DNA of 64,000 bases from Curvibacter sp. (lineage in GTDB: Bacteria > Pseudomonadota > Gammaproteobacteria > Burkholderiales > Burkholderiaceae_C), in the NCBI GenBank assembly GCA_004293725.1, contig REAW01000014.1, forward strand, positions 19,465 to 83,464. Reading direction: 5' to 3'. The translations under genes were made by a program, and so were the position numbers. Positions within the stretch are counted from its first letter, which is position 1, and each line of letters begins with the position of its first letter. Shown in pieces: positions 15,010 through 24,917 of this stretch. Below the pieces are notes generated by a model, which saw only the letters and a list, made by a program, of their open reading frames with translations, made no database searches and was not told the DNA's origin.

Positions 15010-16368
15010 CTACAAAGACCCGTAACTGTGCAGTCCACTTAAGAACATATTGACGCCGATAAAGGCGAAAGTGGTGATGGCCAAGCCTACCAGTGCCCAC
15101 CACGCGGCGACAGTGCCGCGAAGGCCCTTCATAAGACGCATGTGCAGCCACGCTGCATAGTTCAGCCAAACAATCAGTGCCCATGTTTCCTTGGGGTCCC
15201 AACTCCAGTAACCACCCCAAGCCTCGGCCGCCCACAATGCGCCCAGCACGGTCGCAATAGTGAAGAAAGCAAAACCCACCGCAATGGACTTGTACATCAC
15301 GTCGTCCAAAATCTCGAAGCTTGGCAGCTTTGCCGCAATCTGCTTGCGCGCCAACAAGATGCCCGCCACCGCCAATGCCGAGACGCCGAAATACACAGCC
15401 CAGTAGTCACTCATTCCGCCACTGGCAGAACGCCGAAAGACCAATGGCTCAAAGCAAAGCACAATGCCCAACAACCAAAGCGGCGCCAACTTGTACCAGC
15501 GTGTTTCGGTTGCTTGTTGCTTAATCAGATAGGCGAAAGCCACCATCGCAGCAATTGCAAAGGTGCCATAACCAATGAAATTGGCGGGCACATGAAGCTT
15601 CATCCACCAACTCTTGAGCGCAGGCACCAAAGGCTGGATTTCGTGGGCTTGGCGCACTACCGTATACCAAAGCAAAAATCCTACAGCGGCACTAATCACC
15701 AGCATCACAAACGCGCCCAGTGAACGGGTCTTGTACTGGGCTTCAAAGTACAGGTAAAAGGCAGCCGTCATCCAGCAGAACAGCACGAACACTTCGTACA
15801 AGTTACTCACAGGAATATGCCCAATGTCGGCACCCAAAAGGTAACTCTCGTACCAGCGCACCATGGTGCCAGTGAGAGCCATGGTGACGGCGACCCAAAC
15901 CAAACGCGATGCGACCTGTTCAATCTCTTGAGCACGTCCCTTGGCAAACACGCCCACCCAATAGAAACCTGTTGCCATGAAAAACAACATGCTCATCCAT
16001 AAGATTGCCGACTGGCTGGACAAAAAATATTTCAGCCAAAACACCGTCTCGGCCCGCTCCAAAGAGCCCTGGTAGGAAAAGATAGCCCCCAATGACAAGC
16101 CTGTTACCACCAGCATCAGAACCTGCAAGGGGCGCCAAAACCATGCCAACCAGATGACAGAGGGAATAGTCGCCAGCAAAATACTTTTTTCGTACACATC
16201 CATGAAATCGGCGTAGCGCACAAAAGCGAACAGCCCGCCCACCACGACGCCCAAGGCAAACAGCCAATCAAACCACGTGCGGCGCGCAAAGTAGCCGACG
16301 TTGAGGCTGATGGCGTCCGCGGAGGCCCGTCCTAACGTTTCATTGCGGGTACCTGAAACTGCATTCAT
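15010..16368 (-). CDS. ccsA: Cytochrome c biogenesis protein CcsA (System II)
   Basis: About 452 residues, many membrane segments. The C-terminal half carries the tryptophan-rich heme-handling WWD motif (WGGYWSWDPKETW) and the conserved end NMFLSGLHSYG. With ResB it exports heme and attaches it to CxxCH apocytochromes in the periplasm. I chose ATG at 16368 with GGAAGGAATAG upstream; an in-frame TTG at 16386 overlaps resB. It follows resB by only a few bases. Confidence 0.93.
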   Translation of the reverse strand: MNAVSGTRNETLGRASADAISLNVGYFARRTWFDWLFALGVVVGGLFAFVRYADFMDVYEKSILLATIPSVIWLAWFWRPLQVLMLVVTGLSLGAIFSYQGSLERAETVFWLKYFLSSQSAILWMSMLFFMATGFYWVGVFAKGRAQEIEQVASRLVWVAVTMALTGTMVRWYESYLLGADIGHIPVSNLYEVFVLFCWMTAAFYLYFEAQYKTRSLGAFVMLVISAAVGFLLWYTVVRQAHEIQPLVPALKSWWMKLHVPANFIGYGTFAIAAMVAFAYLIKQQATETRWYKLAPLWLLGIVLCFEPLVFRRSASGGMSDYWAVYFGVSALAVAGILLARKQIAAKLPSFEILDDVMYKSIAVGFAFFTIATVLGALWAAEAWGGYWSWDPKETWALIVWLNYAAWLHMRLMKGLRGTVAAWWALVGLAITTFAFIGVNMFLSGLHSYGSL

Positions 16369-16373
16369 ATCTT

Positions 16374-18506
16374 CTATTCCTTCCAATCTAGCAACCGTAC
16401 TTTGAGGTGCTCGAACTCTTTGTCACTATCGAGGGTCTTTCGATTCGTTGAAAACGCCATCGTGGCCTGTGTCACGGAGGCGTCTGATGACGGAGACAAC
16501 CATACCCAAACACGACGTTCCCTTACATACAGCATGGCAAATATGCCCACAATCAGCAAGGTACATCCGAGGTAAACCACTGTTTTCCCTGGTGCACGGG
16601 CCACCTGAAACACACTTGCCTGAACTTGCGTGAAATCTGCGAGGGTCAGCACCAGAGGTGCCGGGTACAGAGGTACATCGCTCAGTGCCAGCACGGCCTG
16701 CGTCATGAAGGCTTGGCCACGCGCATCGGCCGCAAAAGCGGGCAGTCCTGCTTGTTCACGCGCCACTTTTTCCAGCTCAAACAATACGCCGTTCAATATT
16801 CGCACCAGCACCTCACCTGCCTTACTCCGTTCAGACTCCGGTACATTGGCTTCAATAAAGTCCGATATGGCCTGCAGTCCCGCAACAGCGGGAGCCTGCC
16901 CGCCCACTGACACACCAGCAAACAAGGCCAGCGCACGCGTCGCTGATTCGCTCAACTGCGCTGAAAGTTCGGGACGTTTTCCATCGACCGCATTGGTAGC
17001 GTAGCGGCGCACAGCTTTGTCACGCAATGTGGGATTCGCGAGAGCTTGACTCAGACGCACAAAATCGTCCATGGAGCCGTTTTCATCTGCGGGGATTCGG
17101 ATATAGCGGAAAGTATCCGCCGGTGTTTCCCGCATTCCCAACAAGAACACAGGAACCCCTTCGCCCATGTCCACTGGCAACATGTAGTTGTGGTACTCAC
17201 GCGCCTGCCCCGCACCATCACGCAACTTGTACGTCACGCTGGGTCCTACATTGCGCAGATGTTTTTGTTCTTTTGTTTTGTTGGCTGCTCCCATTTTCTC
17301 CTTCATGGCATCGCGCAAATCGACCTTGCGCACATCAATGCCATCGGCAGGGTTGCCGCCAAAATTTTCGACGTTGATCACGCGCAGACCGGTGTACTCC
17401 ACCGTTAGTTGGTCACCAGGTGCTCCGGCCTCATTGGTCAATTGCGAGCTACCGCCAACGATCCCTTGAAGATCAAACGGCTGGGTGCGCCCGGTCAGCG
17501 ACTGGGCACGTAAGCGGAGGCTTGAACCGCCGTCGTCAAAACTGCTTTGGAAGATCTCGATTCCACGGTGTTTAACCGGATGATTGACCTCGGTGCGCGC
17601 TTCGATTTTCTCACCTGTCAGTTTGTCATGGATGACGATATCGCTGGCGAACAGTTTGGGCATTCCTGTTGAGTAGTACTCGACAATAAACTTCTTGAGC
17701 TCGATGGCGAAAGGCAAGTCCTGCAGCAACACACCATCGGATTGGTTCAGGATCGCAGTGCTGGACTGGGTCCCCTCTGCGACCAGCAAATTGCCGCGGA
17801 ACGTTGGATTTCGCTCGCTCAGTCGATGCTGCTCCGGCACATCGGCGATCAAACCTCCGCCTTTGTAGACCTGCTTGTCCGCAAACAGCATTTGCGCGCG
17901 TACGATCAGGTCCCCGTCAAGCAGACCGCCCAAACACACAAGTACGATCGCGCTGTGTGCAGCGATGTAACCCAGCTTGTTGGTAGCACCTGCTTTGGCA
18001 GCCACCATCCAGCCGACGCCTTGGGACGTCTCACGGCGCTGTAACTTTACCCGCCAGCCACCGCTGACGAGCACATTGCCAATGCGGTGCGCAGCAGGCT
18101 CTGCGGCCCCTGCTAGAACCCCCTGTGCACGCTGCCCAAATGCCTGCAGGCTTTGTTCGCGTATGTTTTCCTTGTAAGACCTCAGGTCGGTCAGTATCTT
18201 GGGTGTATTGCGGGCCACGCACAAAGAGGTGCTGGTCACCAGAAACGCCAGAATCAGCAAAAACCACCATGCGCTGTACACGCTGTACAAGCTGGCCATT
18301 CCAAACACTTCGGCCCAAAAAGGCCCAAACTGGTTCACATAATTGTTCAGGGGCTCATGCTGCTTGAGCACGGTACCAATAACCGAAGCTATGCAAATCA
18401 CCGTCAGCAACGATATGGAGAATCGCATAGACGACAACAATTCGACCGCGGAGCGCCACGCTCTCGAACCCGAATTCAACACAAGACCCTGGGTGGAAAC
18501 TGTCAT
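16374..18506 (-). CDS. resB: ResB/CcsB cytochrome c biogenesis protein
   Basis: A 710-residue membrane protein with N-terminal helices (SISLLTVICIASVIGTVLKQ then WWFLLILAFLVTSTSLCV), a large periplasmic domain and a C-terminal helix (VVYLGCTLLIVGIFAMLYV). It holds apocytochrome and heme for CcsA. Length fits betaproteobacterial ResB. The gene follows the cytochrome c4 gene, its likely client, after a terminator-like hairpin. Confidence 0.93.
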   Translation of the reverse strand: MTVSTQGLVLNSGSRAWRSAVELLSSMRFSISLLTVICIASVIGTVLKQHEPLNNYVNQFGPFWAEVFGMASLYSVYSAWWFLLILAFLVTSTSLCVARNTPKILTDLRSYKENIREQSLQAFGQRAQGVLAGAAEPAAHRIGNVLVSGGWRVKLQRRETSQGVGWMVAAKAGATNKLGYIAAHSAIVLVCLGGLLDGDLIVRAQMLFADKQVYKGGGLIADVPEQHRLSERNPTFRGNLLVAEGTQSSTAILNQSDGVLLQDLPFAIELKKFIVEYYSTGMPKLFASDIVIHDKLTGEKIEARTEVNHPVKHRGIEIFQSSFDDGGSSLRLRAQSLTGRTQPFDLQGIVGGSSQLTNEAGAPGDQLTVEYTGLRVINVENFGGNPADGIDVRKVDLRDAMKEKMGAANKTKEQKHLRNVGPSVTYKLRDGAGQAREYHNYMLPVDMGEGVPVFLLGMRETPADTFRYIRIPADENGSMDDFVRLSQALANPTLRDKAVRRYATNAVDGKRPELSAQLSESATRALALFAGVSVGGQAPAVAGLQAISDFIEANVPESERSKAGEVLVRILNGVLFELEKVAREQAGLPAFAADARGQAFMTQAVLALSDVPLYPAPLVLTLADFTQVQASVFQVARAPGKTVVYLGCTLLIVGIFAMLYVRERRVWVWLSPSSDASVTQATMAFSTNRKTLDSDKEFEHLKVRLLDWKE

Positions 18507-18523
18507 GAAAGGCCGTAGAAATT

Positions 18524-18556
18524 AAAAAAGGCAGGCCATCATGGGATGGTCCCGCC
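18524..18556 (-). terminator. terminator-like hairpin after the cytochrome c4 gene
   Basis: Read leftward, GGCGGGACCATC pairs imperfectly with GATGGCCTGCC and is followed by TTTTTTAAT. It lies between the c4 stop and resB, so much c4 transcription probably ends here while some reads through. Confidence 0.6.
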
Positions 18557-18615
18557 TCTTGGATTGGTCTTGTTCCGATTGGTTCCGTAGAACCTATTTG
18601 CAACGAAAAAAAGGA

Positions 18616-19254
18616 TCAGCGCAGGCCGGCGATGTAATCCGCAACAGCCTTGATTTCGCGGTCATTCATCTTGGCAGCAATTTGGCTCATCTGCAGATTG
18701 TTGTTCCGCACACCATCACGAAACGCTACCAACTGGCTGATGGAGTAGTCAGCATGCTGCCCGCTCAAGCGCGGGTATTGAGAAGGAATGCCGGCACCGT
18801 TGGGGCTATGGCAACCCGCGCATGCAGGCACTTGGCGGTCAGCAATTCCGCCCCGGTAGATGCGCTCACCCAAAGACACCAATGCTTTTTCTTTGGCAAA
18901 GCCAGGCTTGGCTTTTTGAGATGCCAACCAATATGAAATATTCTTCATGTCTGCGTCAGACAATGAGGACGCAAAGCCCTTCATCACCGCGTTGTTGCGC
19001 TTGTCAGACTTGAATTCCTGGAGTTGCTTTACCAAGTACTCTGGGTGCTGTTGCGATAGCTTGGGGTAAGCAGGAGAACCTGCATTGCCGTCCGCGCCAT
19101 GGCAGGATGCGCAAAGGGCGGCGTAACTCGCCTCGCCCTTCACCAAGTCTGGCTTAGCGGCTTTGGCGACCTCTGGTTTGGCGCCCTCTGCGAAAGAAGA
19201 CGCTGAGAAAACCGCGAACGAGGTCGCAAGGAGCAGGTGTGCAATCAACTTCAT
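18616..19254 (-). CDS. Cytochrome c4, diheme
   Basis: A 212-residue secreted protein with signal peptide (cut near SSFAEG) and two heme sites, CASCH and CAGCH, each in a class I cytochrome c fold of similar size; methionine ligands lie in the segments after each site. Cytochromes c4 carry electrons from the bc1 complex to terminal oxidases in the periplasm. I start at ATG 19254; an upstream in-frame TTG would add eight residues. Divergent from engB. Confidence 0.9.
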   Translation of the reverse strand: MKLIAHLLLATSFAVFSASSFAEGAKPEVAKAAKPDLVKGEASYAALCASCHGADGNAGSPAYPKLSQQHPEYLVKQLQEFKSDKRNNAVMKGFASSLSDADMKNISYWLASQKAKPGFAKEKALVSLGERIYRGGIADRQVPACAGCHSPNGAGIPSQYPRLSGQHADYSISQLVAFRDGVRNNNLQMSQIAAKMNDREIKAVADYIAGLR

Positions 19255-19324
19255 AGGAATGTTGTGTCTGGTGAGCAAAACAGCGCCATTCTACAATGCG
19301 ACTCTGGGTTTACCTTCACAATCA

Positions 19325-20053
19325 ATGACCAATACACCAAACCCACGCGCCACCAGCGCCGTTACCCCCCCTGCTGCGCTTGAGAAATCCGCTGAAACGG
19401 TGGCCTTGGGGTGGTTGCACACGGCCCGCTTTCTCACAACGGCGCCTCAACTGCATTTTTTACCCGAGTTGGACGTACCGGAAATTGCATTTGTAGGTCG
19501 CTCCAATGCGGGTAAATCGACCTGCATCAACATCTTGACGCAGCAAAAACAGCTTGCCTTTGCCTCCAAGAAGCCGGGTCGCACCCAACACATCAACCTG
19601 TTTGCCCTGGGCAAACAAGGCCAGACAGACGCAGTACTGACCGATTTGCCAGGCTATGGGTACGCGGCAGTGCCTAAGCAAGACAAAATCCGTTGGCAGC
19701 AAGTCATGGCCAACTACTTGGTTACGCGGAAAAACCTGCATGCCATCGTGCTCATGTGCGATCCCCGTCACGGCATGACCGAGCTGGATGAAATCCTGCT
19801 CGACGTGATCCGACCACGGGTTCAGGAGGGCTTGAAATTCCTGATTATTCTTACCAAAGCAGACAAACTCACGCGCAGCGAACAAGCGAAAATTTTGTCC
19901 ATTACCAAGCTGCAAGCGGGAGGCGGTGAAGTGATGCTGTTTTCTGCACCCAAACGCCAAGGGATCGAAGAAGTTGCGAAGCTACTATGGAATTGGGCAC
20001 ACCCCGAAGGCGCCTCCAGCGCATTGCCCGCTGACAAGGCCCCAGCGGCCTAG
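19325..20053 (+). CDS. engB: Ribosome biogenesis GTPase EngB (YsxC/YihA)
   Basis: A 242-residue GTPase needed for large-subunit ribosome assembly. G1 is GRSNAGKST, the G2 region is KKPGRTQHINLF, G3 is DLPGYGYA and G4 is TKADKL, all typical of EngB. The ATG at 19325 fits the family length; an open frame upstream to 19163 runs over the divergent cytochrome gene and is not used. The stop overlaps the convergent acyltransferase stop by four bases. Confidence 0.95.
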   Translation: MTNTPNPRATSAVTPPAALEKSAETVALGWLHTARFLTTAPQLHFLPELDVPEIAFVGRSNAGKSTCINILTQQKQLAFASKKPGRTQHINLFALGKQGQTDAVLTDLPGYGYAAVPKQDKIRWQQVMANYLVTRKNLHAIVLMCDPRHGMTELDEILLDVIRPRVQEGLKFLIILTKADKLTRSEQAKILSITKLQAGGGEVMLFSAPKRQGIEEVAKLLWNWAHPEGASSALPADKAPAA

Positions 20054-20916
20054 TAAGGTGGTTTTTCGCCGTTTGGCCGGTCTTTGAATCGTTTGTGTAC
20101 CCAGTAGTACTGGGATGGCATAGGGTCAATGTAGGACTGCAATTCCCGGTTCATGCGCCGGGTGTCCGCTTCCATGTCATCGCTTGGGAAGTCTTGCCAA
20201 ACGGGCAGAACTTCAATTGTGTAGCCCTGTGGTGTCAGGCGGGCCACTATGGGCACCACCTGCGCGCGCCCCAACTTCGCAAAACGCGAAAGGGAGGGAA
20301 CCGTGGCGGCCGATACGCCATAAAAAGGCACAAACAACGATTCAGACGGATCGAAATTCATATCCGGCAAGAGGTACAAAGGCGCACCACGGCGCACCGC
20401 CGCCACAATGGGCTTGGCACCATCAAGCCGCGACACCATCTCAGGCTGCCCAAAGCGCTGCCGCCCGGCTAATACCCAAGCATCTACAGCGGCGTTGAGC
20501 TGGGGCGAGTAGATGGTGGAAAAACGTCGTGGCACTTGCTGGGTTAGGGCCGTCCAAGCCGCATCCAGACCCATAAAGTGGGGAGCGAACAATACGGTAG
20601 GCGCATTACCTGCCAATACATCCAAAGCCCCAACCAACTGCAGACGCGCCCGCAACACCGAAGGCGGGGCATGCCACAGCCACCCCCTATCCAACCAGGA
20701 TTGGGCAAAGTGCACAAAAGTCAACACACTTTGGCGTCGTTGCTTCCACGCATCCCACTGCGGAAAACACTTGGCGAGGTTGGTCTGCACCACGCGCCGA
20801 CGAGAAGGCACCCCGATGTACAGCAAAAACCCAAGCAACCATCCCAGCCCTCGCAACAAAGGCAAGGGCAGCATTCCAAGCCACACCAGTAGTTTCAGCA
20901 TCCAACGACTCATCAT
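20050..20916 (-). CDS. lipid A late acyltransferase, LpxL/HtrB family (copy 1)
   Basis: A 288-residue inner membrane acyltransferase with an N-terminal hydrophobic anchor and the HX4D catalytic pair in APHFMGLDAAW. The later segments LPDMNFDP and SRFAKLGRAQVVPI fit substrate-binding motifs of the family. It adds a secondary acyl chain to lipid A. It overlaps the second acyltransferase gene upstream by four bases. Whether it is the lauroyl or myristoyl enzyme cannot be decided from sequence. Confidence 0.9.
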   Translation of the reverse strand: MMSRWMLKLLVWLGMLPLPLLRGLGWLLGFLLYIGVPSRRRVVQTNLAKCFPQWDAWKQRRQSVLTFVHFAQSWLDRGWLWHAPPSVLRARLQLVGALDVLAGNAPTVLFAPHFMGLDAAWTALTQQVPRRFSTIYSPQLNAAVDAWVLAGRQRFGQPEMVSRLDGAKPIVAAVRRGAPLYLLPDMNFDPSESLFVPFYGVSAATVPSLSRFAKLGRAQVVPIVARLTPQGYTIEVLPVWQDFPSDDMEADTRRMNRELQSYIDPMPSQYYWVHKRFKDRPNGEKPPY

Positions 20917-21761
20917 TTACGCGCTGCCAATTCGTGGTTCACACGCGGGGCCTTATAGCGGGCGTAGCCCCATAAGTATTGCGTCGGGCATTGGCGGATC
21001 AACGATTCCATTGCGGCGTTGATCTGGCCTGCGGCCTCTGTCAGATCCGCGCGCAAAGGTTCGCTCAGCGGCTGCACATGTACGGTGTAGCCCCGCCCCA
21101 GCGGCAGGCGCTCACCCCAGGCCAGCAACACGGTGGCGCCACTTTGGGCAGCAAGCCGCGCGGACAAGGTCATGGTGTAGGCATCTTTACCAAAGAATGG
21201 GGCCCACACACCCTGGGACTGGGGTGGCACTTGGTCCGGAAGCAAGCCGACGCAATGACCGGCCTTGAGCGCCTTGAGCATTTGCTTAACCCCTGCTAGC
21301 GTGGTGGGCGCGGTTGCGATGCCGGGTCTGGCCCGGCTGAGCGTGACCAAACGTGCCAGCCATGCTTGCCGCGGCGGGCGAAACAACACCGTGATGGGTT
21401 GCCCTTGCAGACCGAACGCTTGGGCATAGGCTTGCGCCGTGATCTCAAAACAACCGAGATGGGGAGTCAAAAACACAACGCCTCGGCCTGCTTTCAGCGC
21501 AGCCACTACATGCTCACGCCCTTGCCATTCAATCCGCGCCTCCACTCCCAGCCACAACTTCGGCAATTCGGCGACAAGCCGCCCGGAATGCCCCACCGCG
21601 ATGCGGCGCTGTGTAGCAGTCAAACCTGCTTGGCACGCATTGGCAACAAAACGTCGCCGATAGGTCGGAGACAACAGAAATGCCAACCACCCCAAGCTCC
21701 AGCCCAAGCCATGCAATAGCCACAGCGGCAAAAAAGACAGTAACTTAAAAACCTGGAACAT
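20913..21761 (-). CDS. lipid A late acyltransferase, LpxL/HtrB family (copy 2)
   Basis: A 282-residue paralog of the next gene. The catalytic motif is TPHLGCFEITAQ, i.e. HX4E instead of HX4D; Glu is known in part of the family. LLPDQVPPQSQGVWAPFFG matches the substrate region. N-terminal hydrophobic anchor present. The two genes form a coupled pair, which suggests that they add the two secondary acyl chains of hexa-acylated lipid A. Divergent from metK. Confidence 0.9.
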   Translation of the reverse strand: MFQVFKLLSFLPLWLLHGLGWSLGWLAFLLSPTYRRRFVANACQAGLTATQRRIAVGHSGRLVAELPKLWLGVEARIEWQGREHVVAALKAGRGVVFLTPHLGCFEITAQAYAQAFGLQGQPITVLFRPPRQAWLARLVTLSRARPGIATAPTTLAGVKQMLKALKAGHCVGLLPDQVPPQSQGVWAPFFGKDAYTMTLSARLAAQSGATVLLAWGERLPLGRGYTVHVQPLSEPLRADLTEAAGQINAAMESLIRQCPTQYLWGYARYKAPRVNHELAARK

Positions 21762-21818
21762 GGGTGCGCTAAAATTGGCTCTGTCGCTGAGTTACGGAAC
21801 TACTTGCAGGGCGACTTT

Positions 21819-21853
21819 CACAATGGTTTGCCCCCCCAAGGCTCGCCATTGTG
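21819..21853 (+). promoter_or_regulatory. stem-loop in the metK leader
   Basis: CACAATGG and CCATTGTG form a perfect eight-pair stem around a 19-base loop about 90 bases before the metK start. The leader is about 180 bases. I do not recognise a known SAM riboswitch class in it, so function is open; a cis-regulatory RNA is possible. Confidence 0.35.
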
Positions 21854-21943
21854 CCTCGTCAATTCTGGCGAATCTGCTAAAGCGTTCGCTGTAAGCTCCA
21901 AAGCCCAAGCAACGCGACTTGATGTTTATTTTGGAGATTAGCT

Positions 21944-23125
21944 ATGGCGAACGATTTTCTCTTTACTTCCGAGTCTGTTTCTGAAGGCCACCCCGACAAG
22001 GTTGCCGACCAGATTTCTGACGCAATCCTTGATGCGATCTTCAAGCAGGATCCCAAGTCCCGCGTAGCAGCCGAGACGCTGACGAATACCGGGCTCGTCG
22101 TGTTGGCCGGTGAAATCACCACGAACGCCCACGTAGACTACATCCAAGTTGCCCGTGACACCATCAAACGCATTGGCTACGACAACACCGACTACGGTAT
22201 TGACTACAAAGGCTGCGCCGTACTGGTGGCCTATGACAAACAGTCCAACGACATCGCCCAGGGCGTAGACCACGCATCTGATGACCACCTGAACACCGGC
22301 GCTGGTGACCAAGGCCTGATGTTTGGCTATGCCTGCGATGAGACGCCGGAGCTGATGCCCGCGCCCATTTACTACGCCCACCGCCTCATGGAACGCCAAG
22401 CGCAGCTGCGCAAAGACGGCCGCCTGCCTTTTTTGCGCCCCGACGCCAAGAGCCAGGTGACCATGCGTTATGTGGATGGCAAGCCCCACAGCATTGATAC
22501 CGTGGTGTTGTCGACCCAACACAGCCCGGATCAGTCTGCGACCCAGCACAGCATGAAGGCTTCTTTTACCGAAGCCATCATAGAAGAAATCATCAAACCC
22601 GTGCTGCCCAAGGAATGGCTGCAAAACACCAAGTACCTGATCAACCCCACCGGCCGCTTTGTTGTGGGCGGCCCCCAGGGTGACTGCGGTTTGACCGGCC
22701 GCAAAATCATTGTGGACACCTACGGTGGTGCCTGCCCGCACGGCGGTGGGGCCTTCTCTGGCAAAGACCCCTCCAAGGTGGACCGGTCTGCTGCCTACGC
22801 CGCGCGCTATGTGGCAAAGAACGTGGTGGCGGCCGGTCTGGCCAAGCAGTGTCAGGTTCAAGTGGCTTACGCCATCGGTGTGGCAAAACCGATGAACATT
22901 ACGGTCTACACCGAAGGCACAGGCGTGATCCCAGACGACAAGCTGTCCGCCATCGTGGCAGAAGTTTTTGACCTGCGTCCCAAGGGCATCATCCAGATGC
23001 TGGACCTGCTGCGCCCCATCTACGAAAAAACAGCGGCCTATGGCCACTTTGGTCGCGAAGAGCCCGAGTTCACCTGGGAACGCACCGACAAGACTGCCGC
23101 ACTTCGCGCAGCCGCTGGCCTGTAA
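21944..23125 (+). CDS. metK: S-adenosylmethionine synthetase
   Basis: A 393-residue enzyme that makes SAM from methionine and [24 protein letters not shown] at the start, [12 protein letters not shown] (hexapeptide) and [23 protein letters not shown] (P-loop) are diagnostic. TTTGGAGATTAGCT gives a good ribosome binding site before the ATG. The leader carries a strong stem-loop. Confidence 0.98.
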   Translation: MANDFLFTSESVSEGHPDKVADQISDAILDAIFKQDPKSRVAAETLTNTGLVVLAGEITTNAHVDYIQVARDTIKRIGYDNTDYGIDYKGCAVLVAYDKQSNDIAQGVDHASDDHLNTGAGDQGLMFGYACDETPELMPAPIYYAHRLMERQAQLRKDGRLPFLRPDAKSQVTMRYVDGKPHSIDTVVLSTQHSPDQSATQHSMKASFTEAIIEEIIKPVLPKEWLQNTKYLINPTGRFVVGGPQGDCGLTGRKIIVDTYGGACPHGGGAFSGKDPSKVDRSAAYAARYVAKNVVAAGLAKQCQVQVAYAIGVAKPMNITVYTEGTGVIPDDKLSAIVAEVFDLRPKGIIQMLDLLRPIYEKTAAYGHFGREEPEFTWERTDKTAALRAAAGL

Positions 23126-23178
23126 CGCGGCCCTCTGCCAGCGGCGCATGTCTGCGCCGCTGGCACAATCCTCACCCG

Positions 23179-24420
23179 ATGAAACTCCAAACACAACGAT
23201 TCATAGACCGCTGGGTTGGCCAAGTGCTGTGTGGCGTGGTATCGGCTTGGGTACGCTTCACAGGAATGTGGAGTGCCCCAGCCACCATCGACCGATCGGC
23301 CAAGAACATCTTGGTGATCTTGCTCTCGGAAATGGGGAGCATCGTGTTGGCGGGCCCCATGTTTGCCGAATTGCGTCGCAAGTACCCGCGTGCCGCCATC
23401 CACGTGCTGCAGCTCAAGAAGAACCAGGAAGTTTCCAAGCTCCTGCAGCTCACCGAGCCCGAAAACATGCACACACTGGACGACAGCAGTGGTGGCGCAC
23501 TGATCCGCGATATCCTGGCGGTAAGTCTGCACATGCGCCGCATGGGCTTGGACGCAGTGATTGACTGTGAGTTGTTTTCCCGCGTGAGCGCCTTGCTTTC
23601 CTTCAGCACTGGTGCGCCGGTGCGTGCGGGGTTTACCCCGCACACGCAGGAAGGTTTGTACCGCGGCAGCTTTATCAATCACGCAATTCCCTACAACCCG
23701 TACCAACACATCAGCAAACAGTTCCTGTCGCTGGTGGACGCACTGGAGTCTGCAGGCAGCGCACCGCGCAACAAGTCGGCACCTATCCGGCCGGTGCCAA
23801 CAGACACCGAACTGTCCGTCAAGTTCAGTCCAACCGAACTGGAGGCCTACCGCGCCAAGGTGCAAAGTGACCACCCTGTCACCACCGACCAGCCCTTGGT
23901 GTTGATGTATGCCGGTGGCGGCATCCTGCCGGAGCGGGCCTGGCCCGCGGCGCACTATGCGCGGGTGGCCCAGGGCCTGTGTGCCGCGGGCTTTGCCGTG
24001 GGACTGATTGGCCTGAAGGACGACGCACAACTCGCCAAAGATTTGAAAGCCCAGGTCGGCAGCGAAGCCTGCCTGGACCTAACCGGCTACACCAAGAGCA
24101 TCCGCGAGCTGTTGATGCTGTTCCATGCATCCGAGCTGCTCATCACCAACGACGGTGGCCCCGGCCACTTTGCCACGGTTACACCGATCCAGACCATGGT
24201 TTTTTTTGGGCCTGAGACGGGCAAACTCTATGGCCCACTGGGCACACGGAACGTGGTGCTGGAAAGCGGCATTGCTTGCTCACCTTGCCTGTCGGCCTAT
24301 AACCACCGCCTGACGTTTTGCGATGGGGACAACCAATGCCTCAAGCGCATTGCACCCGACCCCGTGCTGGACCAAGCCTTGACCTATCTGCGAACCCGCT
24401 CCGGGACGCCCAGCGCATGA
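23179..24420 (+). CDS. glycosyltransferase family 9 (heptosyltransferase-like)
   Basis: A 413-residue GT-B protein. ILVILLSEMGSIVLAGPMFAELRRKYP at the N-terminus and the GT9 donor-site segment TNDGGPGHFATVTPIQTMVFFGPETG near the C-terminus identify the family of LPS core heptosyltransferases. The variant AGGGILPERAWPA replaces the common GAGW-x-x-KRWP pattern, so the sugar donor may not be heptose. It overlaps the GtrA gene as ATGA and starts a three-gene glycosylation group. Confidence 0.8.
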   Translation: MKLQTQRFIDRWVGQVLCGVVSAWVRFTGMWSAPATIDRSAKNILVILLSEMGSIVLAGPMFAELRRKYPRAAIHVLQLKKNQEVSKLLQLTEPENMHTLDDSSGGALIRDILAVSLHMRRMGLDAVIDCELFSRVSALLSFSTGAPVRAGFTPHTQEGLYRGSFINHAIPYNPYQHISKQFLSLVDALESAGSAPRNKSAPIRPVPTDTELSVKFSPTELEAYRAKVQSDHPVTTDQPLVLMYAGGGILPERAWPAAHYARVAQGLCAAGFAVGLIGLKDDAQLAKDLKAQVGSEACLDLTGYTKSIRELLMLFHASELLITNDGGPGHFATVTPIQTMVFFGPETGKLYGPLGTRNVVLESGIACSPCLSAYNHRLTFCDGDNQCLKRIAPDPVLDQALTYLRTRSGTPSA

Positions 24421-24908
24421 GCCACATGAACGGATTGCAGCGCACTACGCTGTGGGCGCTGGGCCTGTTGGAGCGCTACCGCTTTATCAAGTTCGGCATC
24501 GTGGGGGCCAGCGGCGTGGTGGTCAACCTGACGGTGCTGTACCTGGGCCACGAGTACCTGTTCAACACGATTGAGGCCGGGTACAAAAAACCCTATTTCT
24601 CGTTGGCGCTGGCCATAGCATTGGCCACCCTGAACAACTTCACCTGGAACCGCCTGTGGACCTGGGCCGACCGCGTCAAGACCCTGGAAGCCGGTGAAAT
24701 GAAACCCGTCAGCCTTCGTTTGCTGGGCATGGAGTTTGGCCAATACGTTACCGCCACTGGATTTGGCAGCGGACTTCAGTATGTGCTGTCTCTGCTGCTC
24801 ACAGGCAGCATGGACTACCGCGTCGCCAACGTCATTGCCATCATTGCGGCCAGCGTGAGTAATTTTTTGGCCAATGACCGCTGGACCTTCAAGCGCCCTA
24901 AAAACTGA
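24417..24908 (+). CDS. GtrA-family membrane protein
   Basis: A 163-residue protein with four predicted membrane segments and the family signatures FIKFGIVGASGVVVNLTVLYL, NNFTWNRLWTW and NFLANDRWTFKR. GtrA proteins flip or support transfer of polyprenyl-linked sugars. ATG overlaps the upstream glycosyltransferase stop. Together with the downstream ArnT-like enzyme it suggests decoration of LPS or another surface glycan. Confidence 0.88.
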   Translation: MSHMNGLQRTTLWALGLLERYRFIKFGIVGASGVVVNLTVLYLGHEYLFNTIEAGYKKPYFSLALAIALATLNNFTWNRLWTWADRVKTLEAGEMKPVSLRLLGMEFGQYVTATGFGSGLQYVLSLLLTGSMDYRVANVIAIIAASVSNFLANDRWTFKRPKN

Positions 24909-24917
24909 GCAACACCC

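Noticed and set aside
21762..21943. SAM-I, SAM-II or SAH riboswitch before metK
   Set aside because: None of the conserved core sequences of these classes is recognisable; only a simple stem-loop is clear.
21938..23194. Long leftward open frame opposite metK (418 codons)
   Set aside because: It mirrors metK codons in the antisense strand, has low-complexity composition and no recognisable domain; metK is certain.
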